Shown here: positions 51,914-59,985 of the stretch, in pieces
How the letters are laid out: every line of letters begins with the position of its first letter
Position numbering within the stretch: position 1 is the stretch's first letter
NCBI RefSeq assembly: GCF_000022085.1
Contig: NC_011894.1
Location: 4,579,001 to 4,643,000, forward strand
Source of the DNA: Methylobacterium nodulans ORS 2060
GTDB lineage: Bacteria > Pseudomonadota > Alphaproteobacteria > Rhizobiales > Beijerinckiaceae
Direction: 5' to 3'
Length of the DNA stretch: 64,000 nt
The notes under the pieces: generated by a model
What the model saw: the letters and a program-made list of their open reading frames with translations, nothing else
Told to the model about the DNA's origin: nothing
Database searches by the model: none
Translations under genes and position numbers: made by a program

Positions 51914-54616
51914 CTACCCCCTCGTCGCCGCCCTCAGCCGGCCGCGGGGCGCATAGCCCGCTCCGCACCAGCGGGCGACGGCCGCAAAGAGATCCTCGCG
52001 CTTGAACGGCTTGCCGATGTGATCGTCCATGCCGGCCGCGCGGAACTCCGCGACCTGCGACGGGAGCACGTTCGCGGTCAGCGCGATGATCGGGACCCGC
52101 GCGGGCGCGCCCGGCAGCATCCGGATCCTGCGGGTGGCCGTCAGCCCGTCCGTGCCCGGCATCTGAACATCCATCAGCACGAGATCGTAGGCCGCGTTGC
52201 GCACCGCCTGGATCGCCGCCGCGCCGTCCTCGACCACCTCGACGGCATGCCCGACGGATTCCAAAAGCCGCCGGACGATCTCCCGGTTGATGGCATTGTC
52301 GTCGGCCAGGAGGATGCGGGCCAGCATCCCGGGCCAGGCGGGGGAGGCGGTCTCCTCCGCCTCCTTGGAGGGCTCAAGCGGAACCTTGGCCAGCTTCAGC
52401 GCGAACCAGAAGGTCGAGCCTTCGCCCGCCCGGCTGTCGACGTCGATGCGCCCGTTCATCGCCTCGATCAGCCGGCGGCTGATCGCGAGCCCGAGGCCGG
52501 TGCCTTCGTAATGCCGCTGGATCGAGCCATCCACCTGGCTGAAGCGCTGGAAGAGCCGCCCGCGCTTCTCCTCCGGGATGCCGATCCCGGTATCGGTGAC
52601 GCAGATCCGGATCGGGCAGTCCTGCGCATCCGGCCCGGCCGGCTCGCAGGCCACCGTCACCGTCACGCTGCCGGCCCGCGTGAACTTCACCGCGTTGTTG
52701 AGGAGGTTGAGGAGCACCTGCCGCAGGCGGCCGACATCGCCGACGAGCCGCTCAGGGATAGCGGGATCGATCCGGGCCGAGAGCGCGAGCTGCTTGCGGT
52801 CGGCCGCCGCCCGAACCAGGGCGAGCGCCTCGTCGACCAGCTGGGCGGGACTGAACGGCTTGGGATCGAGCGTGATCTCGCCCGCCTCGATCTTCGAGAA
52901 GTCGAGGACGTCGTCCACGATCGTCAGCAGCGCCTCGCCGGCGCTCCGGATCCGGCCGACGAGCCGGCGGTGCTCGGGCGCGAGGTCGCTCTGCGCCGTG
53001 AGCAGGTCGGCGTAGCCGAGCACCCCGGTGAGCGGCGTGCGGATCTCGTGGCTCATCGTCGCCAGGAATTCCGACTTGGCGGCGCTGCCGGCCTCCGCCT
53101 CGCGGCGCGCCACCTGCGCGATCCGGTGCGCTTCCGCGAGGGCCGCCTCGGCCTTCCTGCGCGCCGTGACGTCGGTATAGATCCGCAGGATGCCGCCATC
53201 GGCCGTGGCGGTGCTGGTCACCTCCAGCACCTGGCCGTTCGGCCGCACGCGCTCGCAGCGGGCGTCCGGCGGGGCGAGGTCGTCCGCCTGCAATCCGGCC
53301 CTGACCGCCGGGCCGGCCGAGGCGAAGGCTCCCGCCTCATCCAGCGCGCGGCTCATCGCCTCGTCGGTCGGGCGGGAGGCGAGGAAAGCCGGATCGAGGT
53401 CGAGGATCTCGGCGAAGCGCCGGTTGGTGACCGCCACGACGCCGCGCGCATCCACCATGACGAGACCCTGGTCCATGGCATCGAGGGTCATCGTCAGCAA
53501 TGCTTCCTTCTCGGCGAGTTCGCGCGTGCGCGCGGCGACGCGGGTCTCGAGTTCGCGGTTCGCCGCCTGGAGCGCCTCGGCCTGCTGATGCAGCCGCACC
53601 GAAGCGGCGGCGAGCGTCGCTCCGATCTCGTTCACCTCGCGGACCGGCGTGACGGGCGCATCGATGACGCGGCCATCCGCCAGGGCCCGGGCGCCCTCGG
53701 CCAGCCGGTTCTTGGCGAGCAGGATCCGCCGAGCCATAAGCCCCGAGGCCGCGAGGGCGGTCAGGCCAAGCCCGATCAGGATCGGGATCGAGATCCAGAG
53801 CGAGGCGTAGAGGGGGGCCTGCAGCGCCTGCTGCTCGATGCCGACGGTGACGATCCATCCCGACAGGGCCGAGCGCCGATACGTCCCGAATACCGGCACG
53901 CCGAGCAGGTTGCTGCCCGTCCAGCTTCCGCTGTCGCCGACGGTCTCGGCGAAGCCCGGCAGCGGCCTGCCCGTGGCCTGGTCGGTCGCGACGGAGCGGC
54001 CGATGATCGTGCCGGTGCGGTCCGTCACCGAGGCGGAGTAGGGGGGAGCGATGCCGGCCTCGCTGAGCAGGGCGCCGATTCGCGCCGCCGGGAAGCTGGC
54101 GCTCAGCACATAGGCGATCTCCCCTCGCAGACGCACCGGCACGCCGGCCCGCACCTCCGGCTGCCGGGAGACGGCGCCGATCAGGAGGTCCGAGACCGTC
54201 GGCTTGCCGGTCGCCGCGACGGCTCGGTCGGTCACGCGCGGCAGGCTCGGCAGCGGGCTCCCCCGGGGGACCTGCGTGTTGACGTGTTCCTGCCCGGCGG
54301 TGTCGCGCAGGATGATGGTGAGGCCCTGGAGCGCGGAGAGTTCGGCGGCCTGCCGGCCGAAGCGTTCGAGATCCCCCGCTTCCAGCGCCGGCGAGGTGGC
54401 GAGCGCCTGCAGCATCGCGATCTGCGAGGCCAGGAAACAATCGACCGTCTCCAGGGCCTCCGAATTGATCGCCACGGTTGTATTCTCGAGACGCGACCGC
54501 TCGGCCGCGACCCAATGGTGCAGCAGCACGATGGTGACGGCGAGTGCCGGCACCAGCAGCGCCAAGTTCAGTGCAGCGACGTAATACCAGAGCGGCCGCG
54601 CGCGACGAGACGCCAT
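51914..54616 (-). CDS. hybrid histidine kinase with extracytoplasmic sensor domain
   Basis: A 900-residue sensor. A membrane helix near residue 15 and another near 275 enclose a roughly 240-residue periplasmic Cache-type domain. A HAMP-like linker, a coiled coil, and a PAS domain (about 375-490) lead to HisKA with His523 (ATMSHEIRTPLTG), HATPase (NLLNNAVKFT, DTGIGIP, GTGLGLAI), and a receiver with phospho-Asp816 (LMDVQMPG). No partner regulator or output gene is adjacent. Its kinase-receiver half closely resembles the partial kinase at the right edge of the window. Confidence 0.9.
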   Translation of the reverse strand: MASRRARPLWYYVAALNLALLVPALAVTIVLLHHWVAAERSRLENTTVAINSEALETVDCFLASQIAMLQALATSPALEAGDLERFGRQAAELSALQGLTIILRDTAGQEHVNTQVPRGSPLPSLPRVTDRAVAATGKPTVSDLLIGAVSRQPEVRAGVPVRLRGEIAYVLSASFPAARIGALLSEAGIAPPYSASVTDRTGTIIGRSVATDQATGRPLPGFAETVGDSGSWTGSNLLGVPVFGTYRRSALSGWIVTVGIEQQALQAPLYASLWISIPILIGLGLTALAASGLMARRILLAKNRLAEGARALADGRVIDAPVTPVREVNEIGATLAAASVRLHQQAEALQAANRELETRVAARTRELAEKEALLTMTLDAMDQGLVMVDARGVVAVTNRRFAEILDLDPAFLASRPTDEAMSRALDEAGAFASAGPAVRAGLQADDLAPPDARCERVRPNGQVLEVTSTATADGGILRIYTDVTARRKAEAALAEAHRIAQVARREAEAGSAAKSEFLATMSHEIRTPLTGVLGYADLLTAQSDLAPEHRRLVGRIRSAGEALLTIVDDVLDFSKIEAGEITLDPKPFSPAQLVDEALALVRAAADRKQLALSARIDPAIPERLVGDVGRLRQVLLNLLNNAVKFTRAGSVTVTVACEPAGPDAQDCPIRICVTDTGIGIPEEKRGRLFQRFSQVDGSIQRHYEGTGLGLAISRRLIEAMNGRIDVDSRAGEGSTFWFALKLAKVPLEPSKEAEETASPAWPGMLARILLADDNAINREIVRRLLESVGHAVEVVEDGAAAIQAVRNAAYDLVLMDVQMPGTDGLTATRRIRMLPGAPARVPIIALTANVLPSQVAEFRAAGMDDHIGKPFKREDLFAAVARWCGAGYAPRGRLRAATRG

Positions 54617-54862
54617 GCATGTCACCGAAGTCACACGCAAGACTGGTGGTCCCTCCTGTCGTGCCGATCCTTCGAGAAGGGATACCATGGAGATCGAAGC
54701 GCCGCGATAGAGGGCGGCGGCCTAATGCATTCGGCCTGTACCGATGGCGTCGACCGGGGCGAGGCCGATGCGACGGGGCCCGGCCCGGCTTGCATTGAAG
54801 GCCGGGCGGATGCAGCCCAGTTAGGGCATCGGGGCTCGGCGTGAGCGTTGCTCGGAGTTGTC

Positions 54863-55990
54863 ATGGTGCCGGATCGTTTTCTGCGGGTCGCTCTCGGCGT
54901 CGCCCTGGTGCTGCTCGCGCTCTTCGTCGCCCAGCCCTACGTCACGGCACTGCTCTTCTCCGTGGAGCAGCCCCGCGCGGTGACGCCGCGGGGTGAGCTG
55001 TCTCCCGCTGAGGCCTCGACGGTGTCGCTGTTCGAGCGCGCCGCGCCCTCCGTCGTCTACGTCTTCGCGCGGCGCGCGCCGAGAGCGCAGGATCTGATGC
55101 GCGATCCCTATGGTGGCGAGCAGGGTGGCCAGGGCGGCGAGCGGACCGGCACGGGATTCGTGTGGGACGCGGCCGGTCACATCGTGACCAACAACCACGT
55201 CATCCAGGGCGGATCCGAAATTTCCGTGCGGTTGTCGGGCGGCGAGGTCGTTCCCGCGACGCTGGTCGGCACGGCGCCGAACTACGACCTCGCGGTGCTC
55301 CGTCTCGGGCGCGTCAGCGCCATGCCCCCGCCCATCGCCATCGGCAGCTCCGGCGACCTCAAGGTCGGGCAGTTCGTCTATGCGATCGGCAACCCGTTCG
55401 GCCTCGACCACACCTTGACCTCGGGCGTGATCAGCGCCCTCCAGCGCCGCCTGCCGACTCAGGAGGGCCGCGAGCTGTCCGGCGTCATCCAGACGGATGC
55501 GGCGATCAACCCGGGCAATTCCGGCGGCCCGCTGCTCGATTCCGCCGGCCGGGTGATCGGGGTCAACACCGCGATCTTCTCGCCATCGGGCGCGAGCGCC
55601 GGCATCGGCTTCGCGGTGCCGGTCGATGTGGTGAACCGCGTCGTCCCGGACCTCATCCGCACCGGCCGCACGCCGACGCCCGGGATCGGCATCATCGCCG
55701 CCCAGGAGGAGGCCGCGGCCCAGCTCGGCATCGATGGCGTCGCGGTGGTGCGCGTGCTGCGCGGCTCGCCGGCCGCGGCAGCCGGTCTGCGCGGGGTCGA
55801 CCCGACCACCGGCGATCTCGGCGACATCATCGTGGGGGTCAACGGCAAGCCGGTCCACCGCCTTACCGACCTCACGGCCGCCATACAGGCCGCTGGGGTC
55901 GGGCAGACCCTCGAACTGACGATCCTGCGCGACAACCGCACCCGCACCGTGCAGGTGACGACGGCGGATGTCGGCCAGACGCGGCCGTGA
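54863..55990 (+). CDS. HtrA/DegP-like serine protease with one PDZ domain
   Basis: A 375-residue periplasmic protease anchored by an N-terminal helix (FLRVALGVALVLLALFVAQPYVTALLF). The triad is His112 (TNNHVI), Asp142 (NYDLAVLRL) and Ser220 (NPGNSGGPLL). A single PDZ domain follows (GVAVVRVLRGSPAAAAGLRGVD ... IIVGVNGKPVHRLTDL). This DegS-like layout, with an anchor and one PDZ, suggests either a stress-signalling or quality-control protease. CGGAG lies upstream of the ATG. It is divergent from the hybrid kinase. Confidence 0.91.
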   Translation: MVPDRFLRVALGVALVLLALFVAQPYVTALLFSVEQPRAVTPRGELSPAEASTVSLFERAAPSVVYVFARRAPRAQDLMRDPYGGEQGGQGGERTGTGFVWDAAGHIVTNNHVIQGGSEISVRLSGGEVVPATLVGTAPNYDLAVLRLGRVSAMPPPIAIGSSGDLKVGQFVYAIGNPFGLDHTLTSGVISALQRRLPTQEGRELSGVIQTDAAINPGNSGGPLLDSAGRVIGVNTAIFSPSGASAGIGFAVPVDVVNRVVPDLIRTGRTPTPGIGIIAAQEEAAAQLGIDGVAVVRVLRGSPAAAAGLRGVDPTTGDLGDIIVGVNGKPVHRLTDLTAAIQAAGVGQTLELTILRDNRTRTVQVTTADVGQTRP

Positions 55991-56022
55991 CGGCGCGGGC
56001 GCGGGCTGATAGGAGGTTCGGA

Positions 56023-56310
56023 ATGCGCGCGCATTCCCTTCTCCGGCTCCTCGCCTGCGCGACCGCCTTGGCGGCGGGCTGCGCCGCGGGGGCGCTGGAG
56101 GCGCGGGCCGGTGATCCGACGGTCCGACGGCCGCGCCTCTGCCCGCAGGACGCGCCGCCGGGTGTCCGCCTGCCGAACCGGGCCGAATGCCGGGAGGCGG
56201 CGCCCAGCCCCGCGAAGGCGCCCAAGGCGCCGGGCTTCATCGATCTCGGCAACGGCACGCAGCTGCGGATCAGCGGCCGGGCGGGGTTCGAGGTCGGCAT
56301 CCGGCCCTGA
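56023..56310 (+). CDS. small exported protein with a porin-like C-terminal strand
   Basis: A 95-residue precursor with a signal peptide (LLRLLACATALAAGCAAGALEARA) and two further cysteines in LCPQDAPPGVRLPNRAEC. The final part, FIDLGNGTQLRISGRAGFEVGIRP, reads like the first strand of alphaproteobacterial porins ('G-T-x-I-R-I-G-G-x-V-R'), but the frame then ends. It has a perfect AGGAGG ribosome site, so it is likely expressed and not a broken porin. A lipoprotein cleavage at AAGC is also possible. Its role is unknown. Confidence 0.65.
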   Translation: MRAHSLLRLLACATALAAGCAAGALEARAGDPTVRRPRLCPQDAPPGVRLPNRAECREAAPSPAKAPKAPGFIDLGNGTQLRISGRAGFEVGIRP

Positions 56311-56391
56311 GCGTGCATTTCGGCGCGCCGGGCGTCGGAACCTCCCGGCGGTCCGCCGCATTCGTGACGCAGGGCGCGACAGGAGACGGCG

Positions 56392-56745
56392 ATGATCCTA
56401 GCAGCCTGCGAAGGCCGTCATTGGCAGTACGAGATCGCCGAGCATGCCGACGGCTATGCCGTGCGCATGCGGGACCTCTACACCGGGGACGTGGACGACG
56501 ACTTCGTCACGATCTTCCGCACGATGCCGGTTGCGCTCGCCTATGCGCAGATGTCCGCGGCCTTCGATCGCTTCGCCAGCGGGGACGAGGCCGACGAGGA
56601 TCCGGAGAGCGCGACCGACCTCGAACTCTGCGAGCGGACCTTCGTCGATCTGAGCAGCCGCCTCTGCGACGGCGGGATCTCGGGCACCGCGCTCGAAGCC
56701 TGGGAGGAGCAGCGCACCGGCCAACCCCGGCGCGCGCTCCACTGA
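56392..56745 (+). CDS. acidic hypothetical protein
   Basis: A 117-residue acidic soluble protein. The N-terminal half (HWQYEIAEHADGYAVRMRDLYTG) suggests a small beta sheet and the middle (PVALAYAQMSAAFDRFASGDEADED) a helix with an acidic patch. No known domain is recognised. AGGAGACGG lies before the ATG. It is convergent with the next small gene, four bases between stops. Confidence 0.6.
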   Translation: MILAACEGRHWQYEIAEHADGYAVRMRDLYTGDVDDDFVTIFRTMPVALAYAQMSAAFDRFASGDEADEDPESATDLELCERTFVDLSSRLCDGGISGTALEAWEEQRTGQPRRALH

Positions 56746-56749
56746 ATCG

Positions 56750-56971
56750 TCAGCGTTTGCGGATCCTGCGGGTCGGGGCGGTCGGGGCCGCTTCGGCCTC
56801 CTCCGCCTCCTTCTTGAGGCGCAGCGCCCGCAGGCGCGCCATGTTCTCGTCCCGCTGACGGTTCGCCTTCTCCAGGTCGGACCACGCTCCCGCGGCGGCC
56901 TCGGCCTGCATCCGCGCGCGGGCTGCGCGCGTCTCGGCCCGGTCGCGCACCGCGCTGTTCTCTCCCGACAT
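56750..56971 (-). CDS. small basic coiled-coil protein
   Basis: A 73-residue highly charged helical protein (RAETRAARARMQAEAAAGAWSDLEKANRQRDEN), ending in a basic tail RRIRKR. It could be a nucleic-acid-binding or structural small protein. Unknown function; codon use and convergence with the preceding gene are compatible with a real gene. Confidence 0.55.
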   Translation of the reverse strand: MSGENSAVRDRAETRAARARMQAEAAAGAWSDLEKANRQRDENMARLRALRLKKEAEEAEAAPTAPTRRIRKR

Positions 56972-57074
56972 CGATCGGCCTTTCTGCCTGGCGGACCGCG
57001 GGACGGCGCGCCATCGCGCCGTCCGGTTCCGCCTGCCGGGAAGATAGGGCGATCCGGCAGGGCTGCCAGAAGAC

Positions 57075-58391
57075 TCAGGCGCGCAGGGCCGCGAGCGCCG
57101 CGGCGGCCGCGCGCTCGCCGTCCAGCGTGGCGCCGCCGATGGTCATGGCGCCCCCGCCCGCCGCGGCCTCGCCTGCAACGAATAGCCGGTCGGCGACCGG
57201 GCGGCGCAGGACCTCGCGGGCCGCCGCGTGGCCGGGGCGGGCGAGGGAATAGCTGCCGCGGGAATAGGGATCAGTCCACCAGCCCGCGAGGCGCCCGCCC
57301 CTGACCGCGCCGCGGGCCTTGGCGCCGAAGATGGAGGCGACCTCGTCCGTGGCGGCAGCGACGGAAGCGGCCTCGCCCGCCTCGCAGAGCGCCCGCGCCG
57401 CATCGCCGCCGGCATGCAGAACTGCGAGTGGACGGCCGAAGGGACGCATCTCCAGATAGGCCGTCAGGCCCGGCCTGCCGTCGCGCGGCGAGCGCACGAT
57501 GACCGCATCGCGCAGGTCCGGCAGGCTCGTGGGGCTAAGCGCGAGGGCGATCTTGGTGTAGGCTCCCATCCCCAGCCCGTCGATCGCCTCCGCGAGATCG
57601 GCCGGCAGCCCGGGGACGAACCGGATGGCCTGCGCGGCCAGCACGCCAAGGGGCACGGTGACGATCGCGACGGCGGTCCGCAGCGTGCCGGCCGGTGTGT
57701 CGAGCACGACGCCCGGGCCGCTGCAGTCGATCGTCCGCACCGGACAATGCGTGCGCACGGCGAGCCCCGCATAATGGCGCTCGACGAGGGCGCCGTAGCC
57801 GTCGACCCAGATGTCGTCCCCCGACCAGAGCTGATCGTAATCCTGCTCCGAGACGCGCTCCGGCTCCTCGCCGAGGGAGAGGCGGGTGAGGCCGGCGGCG
57901 GCGGCGAGGAGGGCCGGATCCGCGCCGCCCGCCGCATCGCGGATCGAGCGGTCGCCGGCGGGGTGCTGGTCGAGGAGCCCGGTCAGGCGGGCGAAGCCGA
58001 GGCGGCGCCGGCTGCGGTCGGCCTCGCTCGCCGGGGCGCCGTCGATGAAGAGCATCGGCCAGGGGCCGGACTCGTCGTCCGCCCGCCGCACGCCGTCGGC
58101 GAGCGCGATCGGCTTCCAGGGATTGCGCTCCGCCCAGTGGATGTACTGGCCGCCCGCGTCGAAGGCCCGCTCGGGACCGAGGGAGGCGTCCGTGAAGGCG
58201 CGCCCGCCGATGCGGGGGCGGGCCTCGAGCACGACCACGCTGTGGCCGCTGCGGGCGATCGCGGCGGCCGCCGCGAGGCCGGCCGCGCCGGCACCCACCA
58301 CGGCGACATCGGCATCGGCCGCCGCCCGCGCCCGGCCCGGCAGCACGAGCGCGGCGGCACCGACCAGGAGGGAGCGGCGGGAGAGGGGCAT
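57075..58391 (-). CDS. FAD-dependent amine oxidase family protein
   Basis: A 438-residue flavoprotein with an export-type leader (PLSRRSLLVGAAALVLPGRA, twin-arginine-like). The FAD motif VAVVGAGAAGLAAAAAIARSGHSVVVLEARPRIGGR is classic, as is the C-terminal LFVAGEAAAGGGAMTIGGATLDG that closes the FAD site. It belongs with flavin monoamine oxidases and may deaminate amines or act as a tryptophan- or putrescine-type oxidase in the periplasm; no substrate is visible. It stands alone; the methyltransferase lies upstream on the same strand, about 57 bases away. Confidence 0.88.
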   Translation of the reverse strand: MPLSRRSLLVGAAALVLPGRARAAADADVAVVGAGAAGLAAAAAIARSGHSVVVLEARPRIGGRAFTDASLGPERAFDAGGQYIHWAERNPWKPIALADGVRRADDESGPWPMLFIDGAPASEADRSRRRLGFARLTGLLDQHPAGDRSIRDAAGGADPALLAAAAGLTRLSLGEEPERVSEQDYDQLWSGDDIWVDGYGALVERHYAGLAVRTHCPVRTIDCSGPGVVLDTPAGTLRTAVAIVTVPLGVLAAQAIRFVPGLPADLAEAIDGLGMGAYTKIALALSPTSLPDLRDAVIVRSPRDGRPGLTAYLEMRPFGRPLAVLHAGGDAARALCEAGEAASVAAATDEVASIFGAKARGAVRGGRLAGWWTDPYSRGSYSLARPGHAAAREVLRRPVADRLFVAGEAAAGGGAMTIGGATLDGERAAAAALAALRA

Positions 58392-58448
58392 CGCCTCAGC
58401 CTTCCGTGATCCTTCACGCCCCGAGATTCCGGCCCGGGGCGCGTTCTT

Positions 58449-59177
58449 TCAAGGCGGCGCTCCGTCTCGGGCGCCGGCCACGCGCGCCGTGAAGGCGAGG
58501 CGCTGCGGGTTGTGCCCGAGATTGGGCCGCGGCTCGGCGGTGAAGCCGGCGGCGCGCAGGCGCTCCAGCATGGCGGCCTGCGTATAGCGGGTGAGGCCGA
58601 GGCGGCGGCGCAGGGACGGATAGTCGGACAAGGCGGTGCGCACGAGCCCGAGCAGCGCCGCGCCGAGAAAGCCCTCGCGCCGTGCGAAGGCGAGAAGCGC
58701 GAGCGAATCGGCCAGGGCGCCGAGGTCCGGCGGGATCACGTCGGCGAGGACCAGGCAGCCCCCGGGCCGGAGCTTCTCCCGCCAGAGGCTTAAAGCCGCA
58801 TCGAGCTCGGCCGGCGTGAGGTACTGGGCCACCGAATGGGCCACGACGAGGTCGAGGCTCCGGTCGGGCAGGGCAGCGATCGCCTCGGGCGCGAGCACCG
58901 TGACGCGCGGCTCGTCGCCGAACCGGTCGGCCAGGGCATCCCGCACCCGGGGCGCCGCGTCGCAGAGATAGAGCCGCGCGCAGATCCGGGCGACGCGCCC
59001 GGCCGACAGCGCCTCCCCGCAGCCGTAATCGAGGACATGGGCGCCCGCATGGGGCACCAGGGCGGCGATCTCCTCCGCGACGCCGGCATAATGCCGGACC
59101 CGGTGCCGCTCGTTCACGTAGATCGGGTTCGTGCGGTTCCAGAACTCGCGCCAGGACGCCGACATGGACGCCGACAT
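58449..59177 (-). CDS. class I SAM-dependent methyltransferase
   Basis: A 242-residue methyltransferase. SAM-binding motif I is HVLDYGCGEALSAGRVA, motif II LYLCDAAPRV, and the motif IV region SLDLVVAHSVAQYL. The rest is the Methyltransf_11/25 fold. The N-terminus SWREFWNRTNPIYVNERHRVRHYAGVAEEIAALVP resembles a small group found in alphaproteobacteria. The first 24 bases are a 12-base tandem duplication (ATGTCGGCGTCC twice), so there are two possible starts four codons apart. The substrate is unknown. Confidence 0.85.
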   Translation of the reverse strand: MSASMSASWREFWNRTNPIYVNERHRVRHYAGVAEEIAALVPHAGAHVLDYGCGEALSAGRVARICARLYLCDAAPRVRDALADRFGDEPRVTVLAPEAIAALPDRSLDLVVAHSVAQYLTPAELDAALSLWREKLRPGGCLVLADVIPPDLGALADSLALLAFARREGFLGAALLGLVRTALSDYPSLRRRLGLTRYTQAAMLERLRAAGFTAEPRPNLGHNPQRLAFTARVAGARDGAPP

Positions 59178-59279
59178 GCCGGGCCTAGCCCCCGCGGCCG
59201 GCGGGCAGGCGGCCCGACGAGCCTTCCGGCGCCTTGCGGATATCCTCGAAGCGAGCGCGGCGCATGTGTCGGGCCCTGC

Positions 59280-59663
59280 TCAGAGCGCCAGCGAGAGGGC
59301 CGCTACGGCCCGGTCGATGGCCAGGTAGAACACCCCGAAGGCGACCGCCGCCGCAAGGGCGAATTCCGCCGCCTCGTTCGAGAGGATCTGCGTGCGGCGC
59401 AGGGTCTCCCGGCCGAAATGAGCGGCGGCCAAGGCGAGCGTCAGCACGACCGGCATGGCGAAGAGGAAGGACCACGTGCTCTCGACCCGGCCCGTGCCCG
59501 GATCGAGGAGCGGACGGATGTTGCGCACCCAGGGCGCGTAGCAGGCGGCCACCAGGGCCGTGCCCCAGGCCAGCGTCACCGCGATGCCGAGATGGGTCGT
59601 GAAGGTCCGGTGCAGGCGCGAGAAGGCATCGGTCGCGGCAGGGTGGCGGGTGATCACTGGCAA
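59280..59663 (-). CDS. small membrane protein, function unknown
   Basis: A 127-residue protein with about four hydrophobic segments: LGIAVTLAWGTALVAACY, STWSFLFAMPVVLTLALAAAH, the amphipathic region after TQILSNEAAEFALAAAVAFGVF, and a final AVAALSLAL. No family is recognised. It stands between the methyltransferase and a repeat-bearing spacer. Confidence 0.6.
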   Translation of the reverse strand: MPVITRHPAATDAFSRLHRTFTTHLGIAVTLAWGTALVAACYAPWVRNIRPLLDPGTGRVESTWSFLFAMPVVLTLALAAAHFGRETLRRTQILSNEAAEFALAAAVAFGVFYLAIDRAVAALSLAL

Positions 59664-59791
59664 GCCCCGAATACTTACGGCCCGCGACGATCACTTCGTC
59701 TTGCAGCGTCGTCTTGGCGGGCGGAACACGCCGCTCGTGCCCCGCGAGTTCGGGTTTTTTATGACGCCCGGCAGGCGCCGGGGCCCGCATG

Positions 59792-59985
59792 CCAACGGTC
59801 ATTTCCAATGACCGTTGGCATCAGTTCGCCACCGGCTGCGCCAACCCTGACGGATGAACCCGGCCGCAAGGCCCCCGATGGCAGCCCCACCGGCCCTCAT
59901 GCTGAGGTGCTGGCGATCTTCGATCGCCAGCACCTCAGCATGAGGAGCGGGGCGGATTCCACGCACCTCAGGTTCTATTTTGGTT
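59792..59985. repeat. dispersed mosaic repeat A, copy with perfect 24-bp hairpin
   Basis: CCAACGGTCATT/AATGACCGTTGG, a 12-bp stem with a 3-base loop, spans 59792-59818. The linker module (complement of GGTTCATCCGTCAGGGTTGG) follows to about 59870. A perfect 24-bp stem then spans 59895-59945, with loop TTC and arms starting CCTCATGCTGAGGTGCTGGC. The tail GAGCGGGGCGGATTCCACGC is shared with 41833-41853 and, in part, with 20646-20672 and 39339-39358. It abuts the glcD-like stop codon. Confidence 0.88.
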
